In this document: one piece after another, positions 11,268-22,397 of the stretch
Layout of the letters: each line of letters opens with the position of its first letter
How positions within the stretch are numbered: the stretch's first letter is position 1
NCBI RefSeq assembly: GCF_947172395.1
Contig: NC_069093.1
Coordinates: 7,165,561 to 7,229,560 of the forward strand
Origin: Bicyclus anynana
Taxonomy: Eukaryota; Arthropoda; Insecta; Lepidoptera; Nymphalidae
DNA: 64,000 bases
Direction: 5' to 3'
Program-made: the position numbers and the translations under genes
Notes under the pieces: model-generated
What the model was told of the DNA's origin: nothing
The model's database searches: none
The model's input: the letters and a program-made list of their open reading frames with translations, nothing else

Positions 11268-11520
11268 TTGGAGTTACCTCCTTAAGAATCGATTTTTCTT
11301 ATATAGCCCCCGGTATAAAAAAATATGAGCCGTAAAATTCGATGAACGAATGACAGCGTTACGTTTTTTGTGCGCAACCTAATCTGCGCACCCTTCACTC
11401 TTCAGGAGCCAGTATTGAGACGTATATAGTGTATGCTGTGAGGCTACATACACATAATTAGACAGTCGATCTAAAAGAGTAAACTCCATTCGTGCGTCGG
11501 AGCTGACACACACTTTTTTC
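11268..11520. repeat. Unclassified repeat I, copy 1
   Basis: It starts TTGGAGTTACCTCCTTAAGA and ends AAGAGTAAACTCCATT plus GAGCTGACACACACTTTTTT. The same two ends flank a different interior at 32239-32449. The inner parts of the ends are inverted (GGAGTTTACTC against GAGTAAACTCC). Confidence 0.6.
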
Positions 11521-11634
11521 TTTTTTCTTTGAGCAAAATTATCAAATATTTGTGTGTACCCTTTGAAGAGCAAGTTAAACCGTCACCTTGGGCTGTGAAA
11601 TCTTTTTCTTTCATCCAGCAAAATTGATATTTAA

Positions 11635-11745
11635 TAATTTAAAAAGAACACAACTGAAAGGTTGGAGGTAGATGCCCTGAACAGGATTTGAACTCACACC
11701 TTCCGGAATCATGAAAGCAGAGGTCATATCCACTGGGCTATATTC
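11635..11745 (-). mobile_element. SINE-B head fragment
   Basis: On the minus strand it has the tRNA-like head: a box-A-like TAGCCCAGTGGATATGACCT and a box-B-like GTTCAAATCC with two changes. The 3' body is missing. Confidence 0.7.
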
Positions 11746-11792
11746 CCAAGGAAACGGAAACTGCGCGCGTAAAACCGCGCTACGTCTGCTAG
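11746..11792 (+). mobile_element. HelB 3' end
   Basis: GAAACGGAAACTGCGCGCG to GTCTGCTAG, followed by T. This is only the terminal hairpin region, next to the SINE-B head. Confidence 0.6.
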
Positions 11793-12300
11793 TGCAAAGT
11801 AAATCGTTCGATACAACGGCCACGATATGCGAGTATCAACAAAGGATCCATGTTAGAATGTTGGCAAATAGATCGATTGGATTATAACGTTGATTCTCAA
11901 TTTTCTCACGTCAGCCGTAAGAGGGGCGAGCGAGGCGTAGTGGAATACAAATACTGTGAGAAAAAATATTGGATTATCAAAACTGGTTTTGCGTGAATCT
12001 CTTTTTGGAGTTCCTTGGGGAAACAAAAGCAAAGTTGCCCTGGCCTGCAAGGCCTAGGCCCTGGTAGCATTGTTATTAAGTAATAAGAAATGTTAGGACG
12101 TTTGTAGACATACGTTAATTAACAAAAAATATTCTTAAACGTAACGTAACTTACATACATCTTGTATGTAAGTCAGACTGTTTTATGATAACTACCTATT
12201 GGTAATTGTAATTCATATTAAAGTAAAGATACAAGATTGAACTTTAAAAACATTAGTAGTAAATAGATATTTCTTTATTATTATCAGCTTATGTTAATGA
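11793..12300. other. Mostly unannotated, one weak repeat
   Basis: Positions 11875-11970 resemble 12905-12980 (ATAATGTTGATTC and GCTCACGT motifs), so an old repeat is likely. Nothing coding is seen. Confidence 0.4.
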
Positions 12301-12517
12301 CTAGCGTTCTCCCGCGACTTCGTCCGTCCTGAGACCTCTTTAACTTTTTACTTTCTTTCTTTTTCGATTCTATAACGAACATACAGACAGACAGACCAAA
12401 TTTTACTGATTGCATTTTTGGCATAAGTATCGATCGCTAATCACCCGTTGATAGTTATTTTAGAAATATATTTCATGTATAGAATTGACCTCTCTACAGA
12501 TTTATTATAAGTATAGA
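12301..12517 (-). mobile_element. HelD Helitron-like element
   Basis: The 3' end CTAGCGTTCTCCCGCGACTT directly follows an A. The body has ACATACAGACAGACAG and AGTATCGATCGCTAATCACC. The 5' end is AATTGACCTCTCTACAGATT running to AAGTATAGA. Confidence 0.8.
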
Positions 12518-12529
12518 ATTACTACAAGG

Positions 12530-12612
12530 CCATCCTTCCCTCTCTAGGAGAGGGGATATGGAGTTTCAACCTACCACGCTGCTTCAATGCGGGTTGGCGG
12601 GATTATTGTGAT
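12530..12612 (-). mobile_element. LINE-E 3' tail fragment
   Basis: It holds GGAGAGGGGATATGGAGTTT and CCACGCTGCTTCAATGCGGG, shared with 29640-29750 and 32115-32235 and, more distantly, with the SINE-B tail. Confidence 0.5.
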
Positions 12613-13002
12613 AATATATTTCTAGTTTGCAACGATCACTATAAGGTAATTATAATGAACAATGTAGCCCAAACTCCAATTTCCCATTCTGGAGCTGAGA
12701 CTTTAACGAACTTAATTGTACAAATATTCAATTGTACTAATGAAATAACGTTTCAAAACGACCACAATTTATACAAATCACAAACAACATTGCAATACAT
12801 ACATTGTAATGTCCTAGTTCAGTGGCTTGTTTGACAAACTGTAACTTCTAGGAAATATCAATAACAAACACGCCACATTACGGCACGAAGTTCATAAATA
12901 CATCTATTAGATCATAATGTTGATTCGCAGTTCGCTCACGTATGAAGCACCGAGTGGGAATACAGTGTAGTAGAGAAAAAATACCAGTACTCTGTAGCGC
13001 TA
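12613..13002. other. No recognisable feature
   Basis: Weak similarity of 12905-12980 to 11875-11970. Otherwise nothing identified. Confidence 0.35.
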
Positions 13003-13285
13003 TTTTGTAACGATGTTTTATAACTCGCCAGTATGAGTTTCGAATTTAGCCCGAGGCCGCCCGAAAAATTGCTGGCTTAGGCTTGACATCGTACACGCGG
13101 ACTTTAGAGCCTACAAACTCAAGAAGTCGGATGCCCAAGATCGGGCAAAGTGGGCGAGATTAAGTCGGAAAGCGGATCCCACATAGTGGGACCATGCTAA
13201 GAAGAAGAAGAAGTATGAGTTTCGAATTGTATGTCTCTCTGTCTAACACGATACTACAGATTGAAAAAGATATAGACGAATAATA
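13003..13285. mobile_element. MITE Q, interrupted copy
   Basis: Left arm CTATTTTGTAACGATGTTTT with ATAACTCGC, right arm ending AATAAACTCATACTG. Compared with the intact copy at 14565-14718, it is split by the LINE insertion at 13047-13212. Confidence 0.65.
13047..13212 (+). mobile_element. AAG-tailed LINE, truncated insertion with target duplication
   Basis: A 166-bp insert flanked by the identical 16-mer GTATGAGTTTCGAATT at 13031-13046 and 13213-13228. The insert stays in frame for 44 codons and includes RGRPKNCWLRLD, SDAQDRAKWARLSRKADPT and a stop. It then ends in AAG repeats. RGRP and DRAKWxxxxRKADP are typical of the C terminus of non-LTR reverse transcriptases. Confidence 0.85.
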
Positions 13286-14083
13286 AACTCATACTGTTCT
13301 TTGACAGCAATACTTAACAGTATAATATCACAGTGCACGATCAATTTAGATGATAATTTTAGTTTAAAACCCAGTGTAACGAATATTGTATAATTGGATA
13401 AGTTTTAAAACTTCGGTCAAAGAAGCTTTGAAGTCTAGTAAATTCTTGTTTTATTTTTGTGGGGCGTAATTTTTTATTAAGATAATGTGCATTTAAACGA
13501 AATAGTGTAATTTTAGTCATTAAATGCAAAATCTTACTTACCACAAAAGGCTGACGATTTTCTTTGAAATCGATCATATAATTTCGCAAGGGTAAGATCG
13601 TAAGTTAAGATTTTAATGATATTAATTTTAAAATATTTGGTTCAGGTAATCGTCTAAAATAGTCCAATTACCTATGTTTTATAGTTAGCGTATTTTGCGA
13701 TCAGCTTAGCGTGCTTTCCAAGGCTTAAATTATAACGCAACCACTTTCCAGTTCTACTATTGCGAATATCATGGAAGGAAGAAAAACTCAAAACGATAAA
13801 TATTACTAAGTATGAAAAGCACTAAGCAGAAAACTAATAGAATACAGAGTGAAATGTTTTACAAAGTACGGACTTTAACAAATTTCCTTGAGAGCTCTTT
13901 GAGAATTCCACTCGCGGGGTGCGTGATAGGCAGTAATATAACAGCGGGCATCGCTTATCGAGCCATCGTTTCCGCAACGGAAAACGATACAGGCACAGCT
14001 ATTGTCTCGCTAACAGAAAATAACAGAAATTGTCGTAGCTTTTGAAACCCTTCCCCTTATTTTGCTAAAAAATGTATTAACAA
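13286..14083. other. No recognisable feature
   Basis: AT-rich sequence. The open frames at 13359-13589 and 13812-14045 show no recognisable domain or splice context. Confidence 0.4.
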
Positions 14084-14287
14084 CTAGCCGAAGTCTGCGA
14101 GTTCGTCCGCGTGGAATTCAGTTTTTCACAAATCCCGTGGGAACCATGGATTTTTCCGGGATAAAAAGTAGCATAATTATGTGTTAATTCAGAGTAAATT
14201 TCAGCCAAATCGCTTCAGAGGTAGTGTTAAGGAGTACCTAAGAAACATCCAAATATACAAACATTATCGTTTATTGTATTAGTAGGA
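14084..14287 (-). mobile_element. HelA Helitron-like element
   Basis: CTAGCCGAAGTCTGCGAGTT opens the 3' end after an A. The body has GTGGAATTCAGTTTTTCACA and the usual ATGGATTTTTCCGGGATAAA. The 5' end fades at TATTAGTAGGA. Confidence 0.75.
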
Positions 14288-14395
14288 ATAGGATAGAAAA
14301 ACAAAAGAAAACATAGTAAACAAGTATGTGCAAAGGCGGTCTTATTGCTTAAAACAATATCTTTTTTTAGTATTTTTTTTTACAATCCCGCATTT

Positions 14396-14458
14396 TAATA
14401 CTTTAATTCCTTTATCCAAAAGCTGTCACAGCCTTTGGATTAAGGAATTAATGTATTA
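14396..14458. repeat. Near-perfect inverted repeat
   Basis: TAATACTTTAATTCCTTTAT with CCAAAAGCTGT on the left is answered by ACAGCCTTTGG and ATTAAGGAATTAATGTATTA on the right. The stem is about 30 bp with a 1- to 2-nt loop. It is isolated, with no sister copy seen. Confidence 0.7.
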
Positions 14459-14564
14459 CCTGTATTTATGTACCTACTCGTGTGAATAAGTAGGTAAGTA
14501 CATGAAAATTATGTGCAAACTGAAACAGCATCCACAAAATTCATTTGAAAATCATCTTCAGCAC

Positions 14565-14718
14565 GGTTATTCTCTAACGATGTTTTGTATAACTCGCAAC
14601 TGCGAGTTTCGAATTCACCGTTCATTCTCATTCTATAGTATCGCGTTAAACAGAGAGAGACAGAGGTGAATTATAAACTCGCACTTGCGAGTTATAAAAA
14701 TATCGTTACAGAATAGCC
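14565..14718. mobile_element. MITE Q, intact copy
   Basis: 154 bp with inverted ends GGTTATTCTCTAACGATG and CGTTACAGAATAGCC and matching inner arms (ATAACTCGCAACTGCGAGTT against AACTCGCACTTGCGAGTTAT). There is no coding capacity. Confidence 0.75.
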
Positions 14719-15186
14719 TAGCAGATGTCAGAATAGCTTTTCTACTCTATTCTACTTCGAGACTGTAAATAATCCTTACGACAAAGTCAAGAATTCGTAA
14801 TATTGCCATCCAATGGCAGAAGGATATACTAGTATACTATTTCCCTCGTATATTCCTGGAAATAGTTCCTAAATCCATGATTCTATGCGCTTATGGGTTG
14901 AACGTGCGAATGTCGTGAAATATCGCCATCTCGAAGTACATAAATAATTCAGCAAAAGACGCGAGCACTCTATGTGCTCTTTATGCCGTTCTCAACATCT
15001 GTTACTACTTATCTATGATAATACATAGTTTATTATGTAAATAATTTTTACTTTCTAGGGTTCTGTACTTAAAAAGGAAACAAACGGAACCCTTAAAGGA
15101 TCATTTTGTTGTACATTTATCTGTCTAAACAGCCTAAAACACAGCACACTGGACAACGCTACTAACTTTAGCTTTAGGTATATTCA
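14719..15186. other. No recognisable feature
   Basis: No coding or repeat signal identified. Confidence 0.4.
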
Positions 15187-15475
15187 TAATTACAGAATTT
15201 GTAGGACATTATGGCTGATAAGTTGTATAACTATTAATTAAGCAACAGTAAAAAAAGCTGGTTAGTAACAACTTTTAATAACCTCGTTATGAGGGTAGTT
15301 TATCAAAAGTTATCAGCCTCAATGTCCTACAGATTGCGTGGTGCATTATCTCGTTCCGACTCTAAGAATTTTTTATTTCCTGGTAATTCAGGTAGCTACT
15401 AGAATCGAGAATTTTCGTAAATAAAAAAAGTTGGTCTTCTCATCGAGATGAAGCTACTCACGAATTTAATTTATA
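15187..15475. mobile_element. TIR element F, partial copy
   Basis: It shares TTTGTAGGACATTATGGCTG and AAGTTGTATAACTATTAATT with the interior of 47001-47580, and CTCATCGAGATGAAGCTACT with its right arm. An inner inverted pair (GTAGGACATTATGGCTGATAA and GTTATCAGCCTCAATGTCCT, shown here shortened) is also present. Confidence 0.6.
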
Positions 15476-15477
15476 AG

Positions 15478-15830
15478 TCAAAAGTCAAAATTCATTTATT
15501 TCAAATAGGCTTAGTTTACAAGCTCTTTCGAAACGTCAGGTAATAATATTAAACTTAAGATAATGGTGATAATAATTATTCGAAAACTTAAAATTAAAGT
15601 TACGAGGGTTCCAAAGCACCTTGATCCGAGAAGAACCCTCAACAAACTCAGCCAGGTTTATCCTTTTTTAGTTTATCACCATTTAACAATTAATAAGTAG
15701 CCTGTCATGTAATACATTTTATTTCCAAGCAATTTTATCGTTTACGTAATCATTGACACTATAATACGACTTTTCTATAAGCTTACGTTTAATAAAAACT
15801 TTGAACTTCTTGAGAGACATGCCAGTGGTT
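15478..15830 (-). mobile_element. LINE-G C-terminal remnant and 3' tail
   Basis: Read on the minus strand, a frame of about 34 codons ends at 15719: it starts GMSLKKFKVFIKRKLIEKS, continues YYSVNDYVNDKIAWK and stops. The K-rich YYSVNDY type of ending is common in CR1/jockey-like reverse transcriptases. About 240 bp of 3' UTR follow, ending in ATTTGAAATAAATGAATTTT plus a GACTTTT tail. Confidence 0.65.
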
Positions 15831-15889
15831 TAATGTGGTGGTTATAGTAATCAGTTGTAGAAAATGTTCTAGATACGGAACTCCGACTA

Positions 15890-15968
15890 TAACGTAAATT
15901 AAAGATTGGCTGAGATTATAGTACTTTAAAGAATACTATAATCTCAGCTGGTCTTTAATTTACGTTAC
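15890..15968. repeat. Long hairpin
   Basis: The left arm from TAACGTAAATTAAAGATTGG to GCTGAGATTATAGTA pairs with the right arm TACTATAATCTCAGC to TCTTTAATTTACGTTA. The stem is about 34 bp with two or three mismatches and a loop of about 8 nt. It could be a tiny MITE or a hairpin RNA source. Confidence 0.65.
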
Positions 15969-16254
15969 CCTTGTTTGCATTATCAAGTACTTCCACAACT
16001 GTTTGCAAGAAAGTGGCCACCGCGAATGTGTTTGCATATTGAGGGCTACCCACTTTAGTGTGGAGTAAGCTTGACGTGTTTATATAGGATACTGCGAAGT
16101 AAAATATACATAGAGTTCGTGTCGTATTCATATTGAGTGATATAATAATCAAATAGAGGTCCACGTGCCTTCATACTACTAAAATTCTATGTATATGTAA
16201 ATACTTGTAAATAACAAAATATACACACTCACAAGCTGAATAATTGGCTAAATC

Positions 16255-16577
16255 ATCGCTTACTTATACCTCAACCTTTATTAGGCTCACCGCTGAGCTC
16301 GAATCTTCTCTCAAAATGAGAGGGGTTAGGCCAATAATCCACCACGCTGGCCTAATGCGGATTGGTAGACTTCACACACTTCACACACAGAGAATTGAGA
16401 AAATTCTTTGGTTTGGTATCTTCACGATACTTTTCCTTCACCGTTTGAGACACGTGATATTTAATTTCTTAAAATGCACACATATGAAAAGTTGGAGGTG
16501 CATGCCTCGGACCGGATTCGATCCCACACCCTCCGGAATCGGAAGCAGAGGTCATATCCATTAGGCTATCGCTGTTT
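16255..16577 (-). mobile_element. SINE-B, near full length
   Basis: The minus-strand head has GATAGCCTAATGGATATGAC (box A) and GGGATCGAATCC (box B). The body has AAATATCACGTGTCTCAAAC, and the tail has GAGAAGATTCGAGCTCAGCG. About 320 bp, pol III type. Confidence 0.85.
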
Positions 16578-17195
16578 AAGTCATCACTTAATAAATAAGT
16601 GATTACTTAAGCATCGCTTATTAGGCGTGATTGTAAAGTGCTCATTTATATGTTCTTGGACAGTGATGTCTAAAGATTTAGTTATTAAAAAAAATACTTA
16701 CTATCATCGTTAGATTGATTAGATGACTACTAACACATTCGTGTTTATAACATCGGAATAATTTAAGAAAACAGTAATAATTTAATTCAAAAGTGCCTTA
16801 AACCTAAAGAATTTGTTAATATTGAACTTTCTTGCAATGGGTTATAATATAATTGGTAGAATTTAGACAGATATAAATTGTCTGGAGAAATACAACAAGT
16901 CATGATTTTTTGTAAGTTTACTTTGTAAAACTCAATTCACCTCTTATTTCTGCCGCAGAATCCCAAATGTCATAAAGAATATATCCATCCAGACTATAAT
17001 TCTTGATACTATTTTCCAATATTTTGTTCCAATGAAGTTTTAAAATGAAATCAGTTGAACCCAAGGCATGTGAGAAAAATATTTCTACTCTGTAAGTAGA
17101 TCCTCAGACTTCATACCTATATATCTAGGATATCTATACCTACCTACTCGTGCTTAACATAGAAAGCTATATAATTTTCGTTTTGTTTACAATAT
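16578..17195. other. No recognisable feature
   Basis: No coding or repeat signal identified. Confidence 0.4.
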
Positions 17196-17455
17196 GTTAC
17201 GAGTTCCTCGATTACGGGTGGTATTCATTATTTATGTTATTGTGGAGCAGGGAGGTTTTAGTTTTGGTATAAATAAGAATGCATTTGATGATTTGAGCTC
17301 AGTTGTTTGTTAGGCAGCGTGGACACCGTCATGCTGCCAGTCGCGTTAGTGATTTTGTGTAATAATGTTTTGTGTTATAAATATTGATAATGTTGTAATT
17401 ATTAAAAAGTAAATAATTGATATATTAGAACCTTGTCTATTTTACAAACATCCCG
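17196..17455 (+). mobile_element. Possible solo LTR
   Basis: The block starts TGTTACGAG and carries a TATA-like GGTATAAATAAG at about 17268. It then has a GC-richer stretch with an initiator-like context and AT-rich polyadenylation-like sequence, and ends near CATCCCGACA. AATAT is found at both edges, but the boundaries and target duplication are not convincing. Confidence 0.3.
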
Positions 17456-17464
17456 ACAATATTT

Positions 17465-17601
17465 TTTATGAATTTATTCATTACTTACTTAAAATTGTAA
17501 AATTTGCATACCATGTTAATGGTGACACTGTGACTAATTATACTTGTAAAACACCATTTGTATACGTGTATTAGGCAAATAAAATTTCATTTCATTTCAT
17601 T
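17465..17601 (+). mobile_element. LINE 3' end with TTTCA tail
   Basis: It ends GTATTAGGCAAATAAAATTT followed by CATTT repeats, which gives a polyadenylation signal and a simple-repeat tail typical of a non-LTR element. Coding sequence is gone. Confidence 0.6.
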
Positions 17602-17748
17602 TAATAACTTAATTATCCTGAATTTCTCATAAAAATCTATATGCAATAAATACATAATATATTATTAAAATGTAGTCTTCTAGTATAGAAATTAGCTATT
17701 AAAGAAACATCTATTATTCAATACTAAGCAAATTCATACCACACTTAA

Positions 17749-17967
17749 CAGTTAATATTATAAAGGCTAAGTTTGTGTGTATGTTTGTACCTCCTTTCTG
17801 CTGCGACTACTGAAGCGGTTTGAATGAAATTTGGTATGGAAATAGATTTTAGCCTGGATTAACACAACACATAAGTAAGCAACTTTTCATCTCGGAAAAA
17901 TTAATAGTTCCCGCGGGATTTGTAAAAAACTGAATTCCACGCGGACGAAGTCGCGGGCATCCGCTAG
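17749..17967 (+). mobile_element. HelA Helitron-like element
   Basis: It starts TTAATATTATAAAGGC and ends CGGACGAAGTCGCGGGCATC then CGCTAG, followed by T. The body has GAATGAAATTTGGTATGGAA and CCCGCGGGATTTG. Confidence 0.85.
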
Positions 17968-18036
17968 TTCTAAATAATAACGAAACTACTCATTTAGTTG
18001 TTTAAATTTGAGATATGAGTAGTTGTTGTTTACGCG

Positions 18037-18780
18037 GTCAGCACAGACTTCGTCCGCGGGGAAATTAGAAATTTACAAACTTATTTTGATGAAGCCCCAC
18101 TTATATTATACAAGCCGATGCTCGCTACTTCATCTACGTAAATTTAGGATTTTTTAACTATCCGTTTGGCCCTAAGGAACACCTAACCTACCTGCTCAAA
18201 TCAATTCATTAATTGTGCGAACTGTCAAGCGCGGGATATTAAAAACCTATAAAACTTCTTTCCAAGAATCGGGGGGGTGTCTTTTGAGGTAAAGGGTGTC
18301 TTTTGAGGTAGGGGTGTCTTTTGGCGTCGGGGGGTCTTTTGGGGTTAGGGGTTAGGGGGTTTTAGAGGTCGTTGGGGCCTTTTTGGAGTTGGGGTGTCTT
18401 TTGGTGTCGGGGGGATTTTTGAGGTCGGTGGGCCTTTTGGGGTCGGGGGGTCTTTTGGTGTTGGGAGTTTTTTGAGGTCGGGAGGCCTTTTGGGATCGGG
18501 GGGTCTTTGATGTTAGGGGGAATTTCGAGGTCGGGAGGCTTTTTGGAGTTGGTGGGTCTTTTGGTGTCGGGGGGGATTTTTGAGGTCGGGAGGCCCTTTG
18601 GGGACCCTGGCCCTCTTACACAGTCGGGTAAAAAGTATCGAAACAACTTTTTGGTATTATTTTTTTCCGTCTAGCCCCCTTTTCCAACGCTATAAGGAAC
18701 TTCGTTCCAATAACAGTGGAATATTTTTCGATTTTGTTCATTTCCACGCAATTTACCTGATTTTTTTTTTGGTTATGGCG
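18037..18780 (+). repeat. Element with GGGGTCTTTTGG minisatellite
   Basis: A G-rich array at about 18255-18605 has units of about 24 bp (GGTCTTTTGGGGTCGGGGG and variants). Unique sequence CAGTCGGGTAAAAAGT and CCGTCTAGCCC follows, then GGAACTTCGTTCC. It is an opposite-strand relative of 8576-8880. The 94-codon minus frame over it is array translation. A Helitron-like 3' hairpin remnant at 18037-18066 may be its edge. Confidence 0.6.
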
Positions 18781-19364
18781 TGATCGCTTATCCACATTGG
18801 AGCTGTAAACCGCTCTAACTCCATCTTCTGGTTGGTTTTAAAGTATATCGCGAATTATTCAGTATTGACTTTTACTACGATTATTTTTTAAAAACTTCCC
18901 GAATAAGTTTGCATGATCTCATACGCTTTCAATCTTCAGTTTGGAATCTTGTTGGCATAAGTTAAAGTTGTTGATAGTACGAAACTACACGTGACATCTG
19001 AGAACCCGAAACTTTGGGAAACTTTGACAAAACGAAAACAAACTTTCATAGTTTTGTAAAGTTTATACTTATAAATGTCAATATTATGAAAATTTTATGC
19101 TAACAACGTAATGCAAGGTTAGGTTTAGATTACCATTCGCCCTCGATGAAATTTGAATTTTGATTTAAATTTTATGATATACCTAGTAATGGTACTACTC
19201 TAGTCCAGCAAACTCGCTCTTCATCAACATAGAATTAATAGCAATTTCTTTTACATCCCATTTCAATAAAACGAGGCCTAAATCCTGCTTCAAAGTCAGC
19301 TTTATCTACAAGTACACGCAAACTTGGACTATCACTTGATCTCATAAATATACTAGAGATGAAA
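18781..19364. other. No recognisable feature
   Basis: No coding or repeat signal identified. Confidence 0.4.
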
Positions 19365-19556
19365 AATATTAATAACGTTTTGAGTAAGAGTAGAGAAATA
19401 AAGTATATTCTGGGCTATGAAGAAAATTAAACAGTATTTTAGAAAAACGAACATTTTCTTGTGAAAAATGCAACCATTCCATCAGTATTTTCTTATGACG
19501 TTGTCATGTTTAACTATCGTCAGTAAACCGACTTTACAGACAACCGATTTTTTTGT
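19365..19556 (+). repeat. Unclassified repeat H, truncated copy
   Basis: Closely matches 39258-39520 and, reversed, 61620-61870: AGTATATTCTGGGCTATGAA, AAACGAACATTTTCTTGTG and AAACCGACTTTACAGACAAC. It lacks the left third of the family. Confidence 0.7.
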
Positions 19557-19594
19557 ACAGGCTGTAGTTTTCTATTTACTACAGCTACTAAGCG

Positions 19595-19715
19595 AGTTAG
19601 TAAAGTATTTTTTTACCTCTAGAAAGTCACGTTATTTGTGTGTGTCACAGACTATTATAATTTATCCCTGTATTCTCTCAGGAACGAGAACTACTACGCT
19701 AAAACCGTCGACTAG
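19595..19715 (+). mobile_element. HelC-like 3' part
   Basis: It holds TAGAAAGTCACGTTATTTGT and ends AAAACCGTCGACTAG, followed by T. The 5' half is missing or replaced. Confidence 0.65.
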
Positions 19716-19949
19716 TCATAAATAATTCCATAACAATTTCCGCTTCACGAGTTAAAAGTATGAACAACCACACTTTTAATTATAAAATTAATTTCCAGAC
19801 ATCATTTTTATTCGTGTCAACAGTCCATTAATTACGAGATAATAATTAAATTTCATTAAAATTGGAAATTAATTTATACAAAGACAATAACATTATCAAC
19901 AACGAAAATGCCCACCAAATAGGCATCAATTACTGTAAAATTAACAAGT

Positions 19950-20000
19950 ATTGTCGCATATACAAAATGGCATCCCATGCCATTATGTATATGCGACAAT
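19950..20000. repeat. 24-bp inverted repeat with 3-nt loop
   Basis: The left arm ATTGTCGCATATACAAAATG plus GCAT and the matching right arm differ at one position and are separated by CCC. No sister copy is seen. Confidence 0.85.
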
Positions 20001-20331
20001 GCCATGCCACTGCAGCTGGCGACTCTAATTATATCAGCGGTGGAATATGCAATCCATTGCATTGTTGTAAATACCCGAAGCAACGGATTATAATAATTTT
20101 AAGCTCTATTCCTATGCGATAAGGCTTACAATTGAACGGAATTAGTTTATAAACAAATATGTCGGGACTTATTGATTCGTATTTGTGCTGACACAAAATT
20201 GTTTTGTTTGCATACGTTGTATAAAATATATACGATTAAATTAAGTTTATCAAATTTTACTATTTCAAAAAAAAAATTATTTAACTCTGAACTCTGAATT
20301 CTTAAGTTTAAAATAAAAAAAATATTTCAAA
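20001..20331. other. No recognisable feature
   Basis: AT-rich sequence with nothing identified. Confidence 0.4.
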
Positions 20332-20533
20332 CTAGCTGACGCCGCGCTATTTTACCCATGTGGTTCCCGTTCCCGTAGGAATATATAGATAATATATAGC
20401 TTATAGCCTTCCTCGATAAATGGGCTATCTAACACAGAAAGAATTTTTCAAATCGGATCAGTAGTTCCTGAGATTAGCGCGTTCAATCAAACAAACAAAC
20501 AAACTCTTCAGCCTTATAATATTAGTACCTATA
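20332..20533 (-). mobile_element. HelB Helitron-like element
   Basis: CTAGCTGACGCCGCGCTATT at the 3' end follows an A. The body has ATGGGCTATCTAACAC and GAGATTAGCGCGTTCAATC. The 5' end is CTTATAATATTAGTACC. Confidence 0.85.
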
Positions 20534-20656
20534 AATTGAAAAAATGGGACTTTTTTTCCAACACATAGTTTACTGAAAAACAAAAAATTAAATCGTAAAA
20601 TAAGCTGATAATTCAGCTGAGTTATGGGTACCAATTAGCTGATTCGATCATATACC

Positions 20657-20915
20657 TTACAAGTTAGCCCTTATCACCCGATGGTAAGTGATGATGCAAT
20701 CTAAGATAGAAGCGGGCTAACTTGTTAGGGGTAGGATGAAAATCCACACTCCTTTCGGTTTCTACACGATATTGTACCGGAAAGCTAAATCGCTTCGTAG
20801 TTCGTAGTACGTCTTTACCTGGACGGTGGTAGACCGGGATCAATTAAGAAAATCGCAATTGGCCCAGCCGGGATCGAACCCAGGACCTCTTGTCTACTAC
20901 TCAAGATGTATGAAC
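20657..20915 (-). mobile_element. SINE-A, almost complete
   Basis: The reverse complement has the box-B-like GGTTCGATCCCGGCTGGGCC, the body and the tail CTTACCATCGGGTGATAAGG. The head is degraded beyond about 20905. Confidence 0.8.
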
Positions 20916-21340
20916 TGAGTAATTCAACTTTTTACAGTCAGCTAGCAATTTACGGCTTAAATAATTCGATGTACATATTGCTTTGAGTACTAGGCCACCA
21001 CCAAAGTTAGGCTTTGACGTTGACTCATCGCTGCTTAACCAACTGTACCACAACCGCAACGTTCAATTTAATATGCAGTCAACTATTATTATTGAGTAGG
21101 TATGCTTACACACGGCTCATTACGCAATTGAATATTATATTAATGGTTAAATCATCCAAATGTGCACATGGCAACAGTGACATAATTATAAATAATAAAT
21201 AAATAAAAATAAATATTTCTGCACTAAAAAGTGATATAATTAAAAGTAATAAATCCTGTTGAAATAATCTATACTAATCTATAAGTACCAGGGGCCATGG
21301 TTCCTAACAATCCGGTTCCTATCGGGTTACCTTTTAAAAA
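20916..21340. other. No recognisable feature
   Basis: Includes an A/T-rich AAATAAATA run near 21190. CTATACTAATCTATAAG at 21270 resembles a lone Helitron 5' end. Nothing else identified. Confidence 0.4.
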
Positions 21341-21401
21341 CCCACGAGTTTTACGGACGTAAAACTCGTGGGTAGTATACGTTAAATTATTAACGTATAC
21401 T
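21341..21401. repeat. Two adjacent perfect hairpins
   Basis: Hairpin 1 (21341-21372) has a 15-bp perfect stem starting CCCACGAGTTTTACG with a GA loop. Hairpin 2 (21374-21401) has a 12-bp perfect stem AGTATACGTTAA with an ATTA loop. One base separates them. Confidence 0.9.
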
Positions 21402-21449
21402 CAAAAACCACATGAACGGGTTACCTGCGAAAAAGTTTCAGCCTTCGCT

Positions 21450-21851
21450 ACTGATATTTATAATAAATCTGTAGAGAGGTGAGTTTTGTACATGAAATAT
21501 ATTTTCAAAATAAGGGGGTGATTAGTGATCGATACTGATGCAAATGCAAAACTGCAATCAGTAAAATTTTTGTATGTCTGTCTGTCTGTATGTTCGTTAT
21601 AGAAACAAAAACTACTTATACGACGGATTTTATTGAAACTTGCTACAATTATTCTTCTTATGAGTTTGAAGTATAGTACCAAGTTTCGTTAAAATCCGGG
21701 CAGGTTATAGTATACTTTTCATTACGCTACATTCATTGGAATGGAAATAGATTTTACTCTGGGCTAATAGATTTTCACAAAGGCTACTTTTCATCCCGGA
21801 AAAATCCATGGTTACTGATTTCACGCGGACGAAGTCCGGGATGTCTGCTAG
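21450..21851 (+). mobile_element. HelD/HelA composite Helitron-like element
   Basis: The 5' side is HelD (TTTATAATAAATCTGTAGAG, TCTGTCTGTCTGTATGTTCG). From about 21733 it switches to HelA body and ends GATGTCTGCTAG followed by T. The joint may be a chimeric element or one insertion in another with loss. Confidence 0.75.
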
Positions 21852-21859
21852 TAATGTCA

Positions 21860-21890
21860 CTAGCGGACATCCGCGACTTCGCGAAAAGTT
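21860..21890 (-). mobile_element. HelA 3' end fragment
   Basis: CTAGCGGACATCCGCGACTT after an A, only 8 bp from the 3' end of the preceding Helitron and facing it. The rest of the element is absent. Confidence 0.65.
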
Positions 21891-21981
21891 TTATATTATC
21901 CTGATGATTGACAATTTAACGGTTTCACATCCGATAAATTATAATATACCGAAAAATTAAACAAGTTAAATTGTAATCAGT

Positions 21982-22390
21982 GTTTTCAGTTCACAATATG
22001 ACGGCAGATTATAATATCACGAGTGAGTTTATAAACTTACGTATTTTACAACTTAACGGTAACATAATTATACCAACTGGACTATAACAGTAGAGTAATA
22101 CGAGTTGGTAGAGAGAACTGCGAGAACCTGTAATAGGTAAAATTCGTTATTTTATTAAAACTTCTTCTCCATAGGCAACCATTGGGAGCATTTTCAGTTC
22201 ACAATATGACGGCAGATTATAATATCACGAGTGAGTTTATAAACTAATGTATTTTACAATTTAACGGTAACATAATTATACCAACTGGTCTACAGTAGAG
22301 TAATACGAGTAGAGACAACTGCGAGAACCTGTAATAGATAAAATTCGTTATTTTATAAAAACTCCTTCTCCATAGGCAACCATTGGGAGC
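21982..22390 (+). repeat. 0.2-kb tandem duplication
   Basis: Unit 1 (21982-22190, 209 bp) and unit 2 (22191-22390, 200 bp) share TTTTCAGTTCACAATATGAC at the start and ATAGGCAACCATTGGGAGC at the end. They differ by small deletions and a few substitutions. Confidence 0.9.
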
Positions 22391-22397
22391 TTATAAT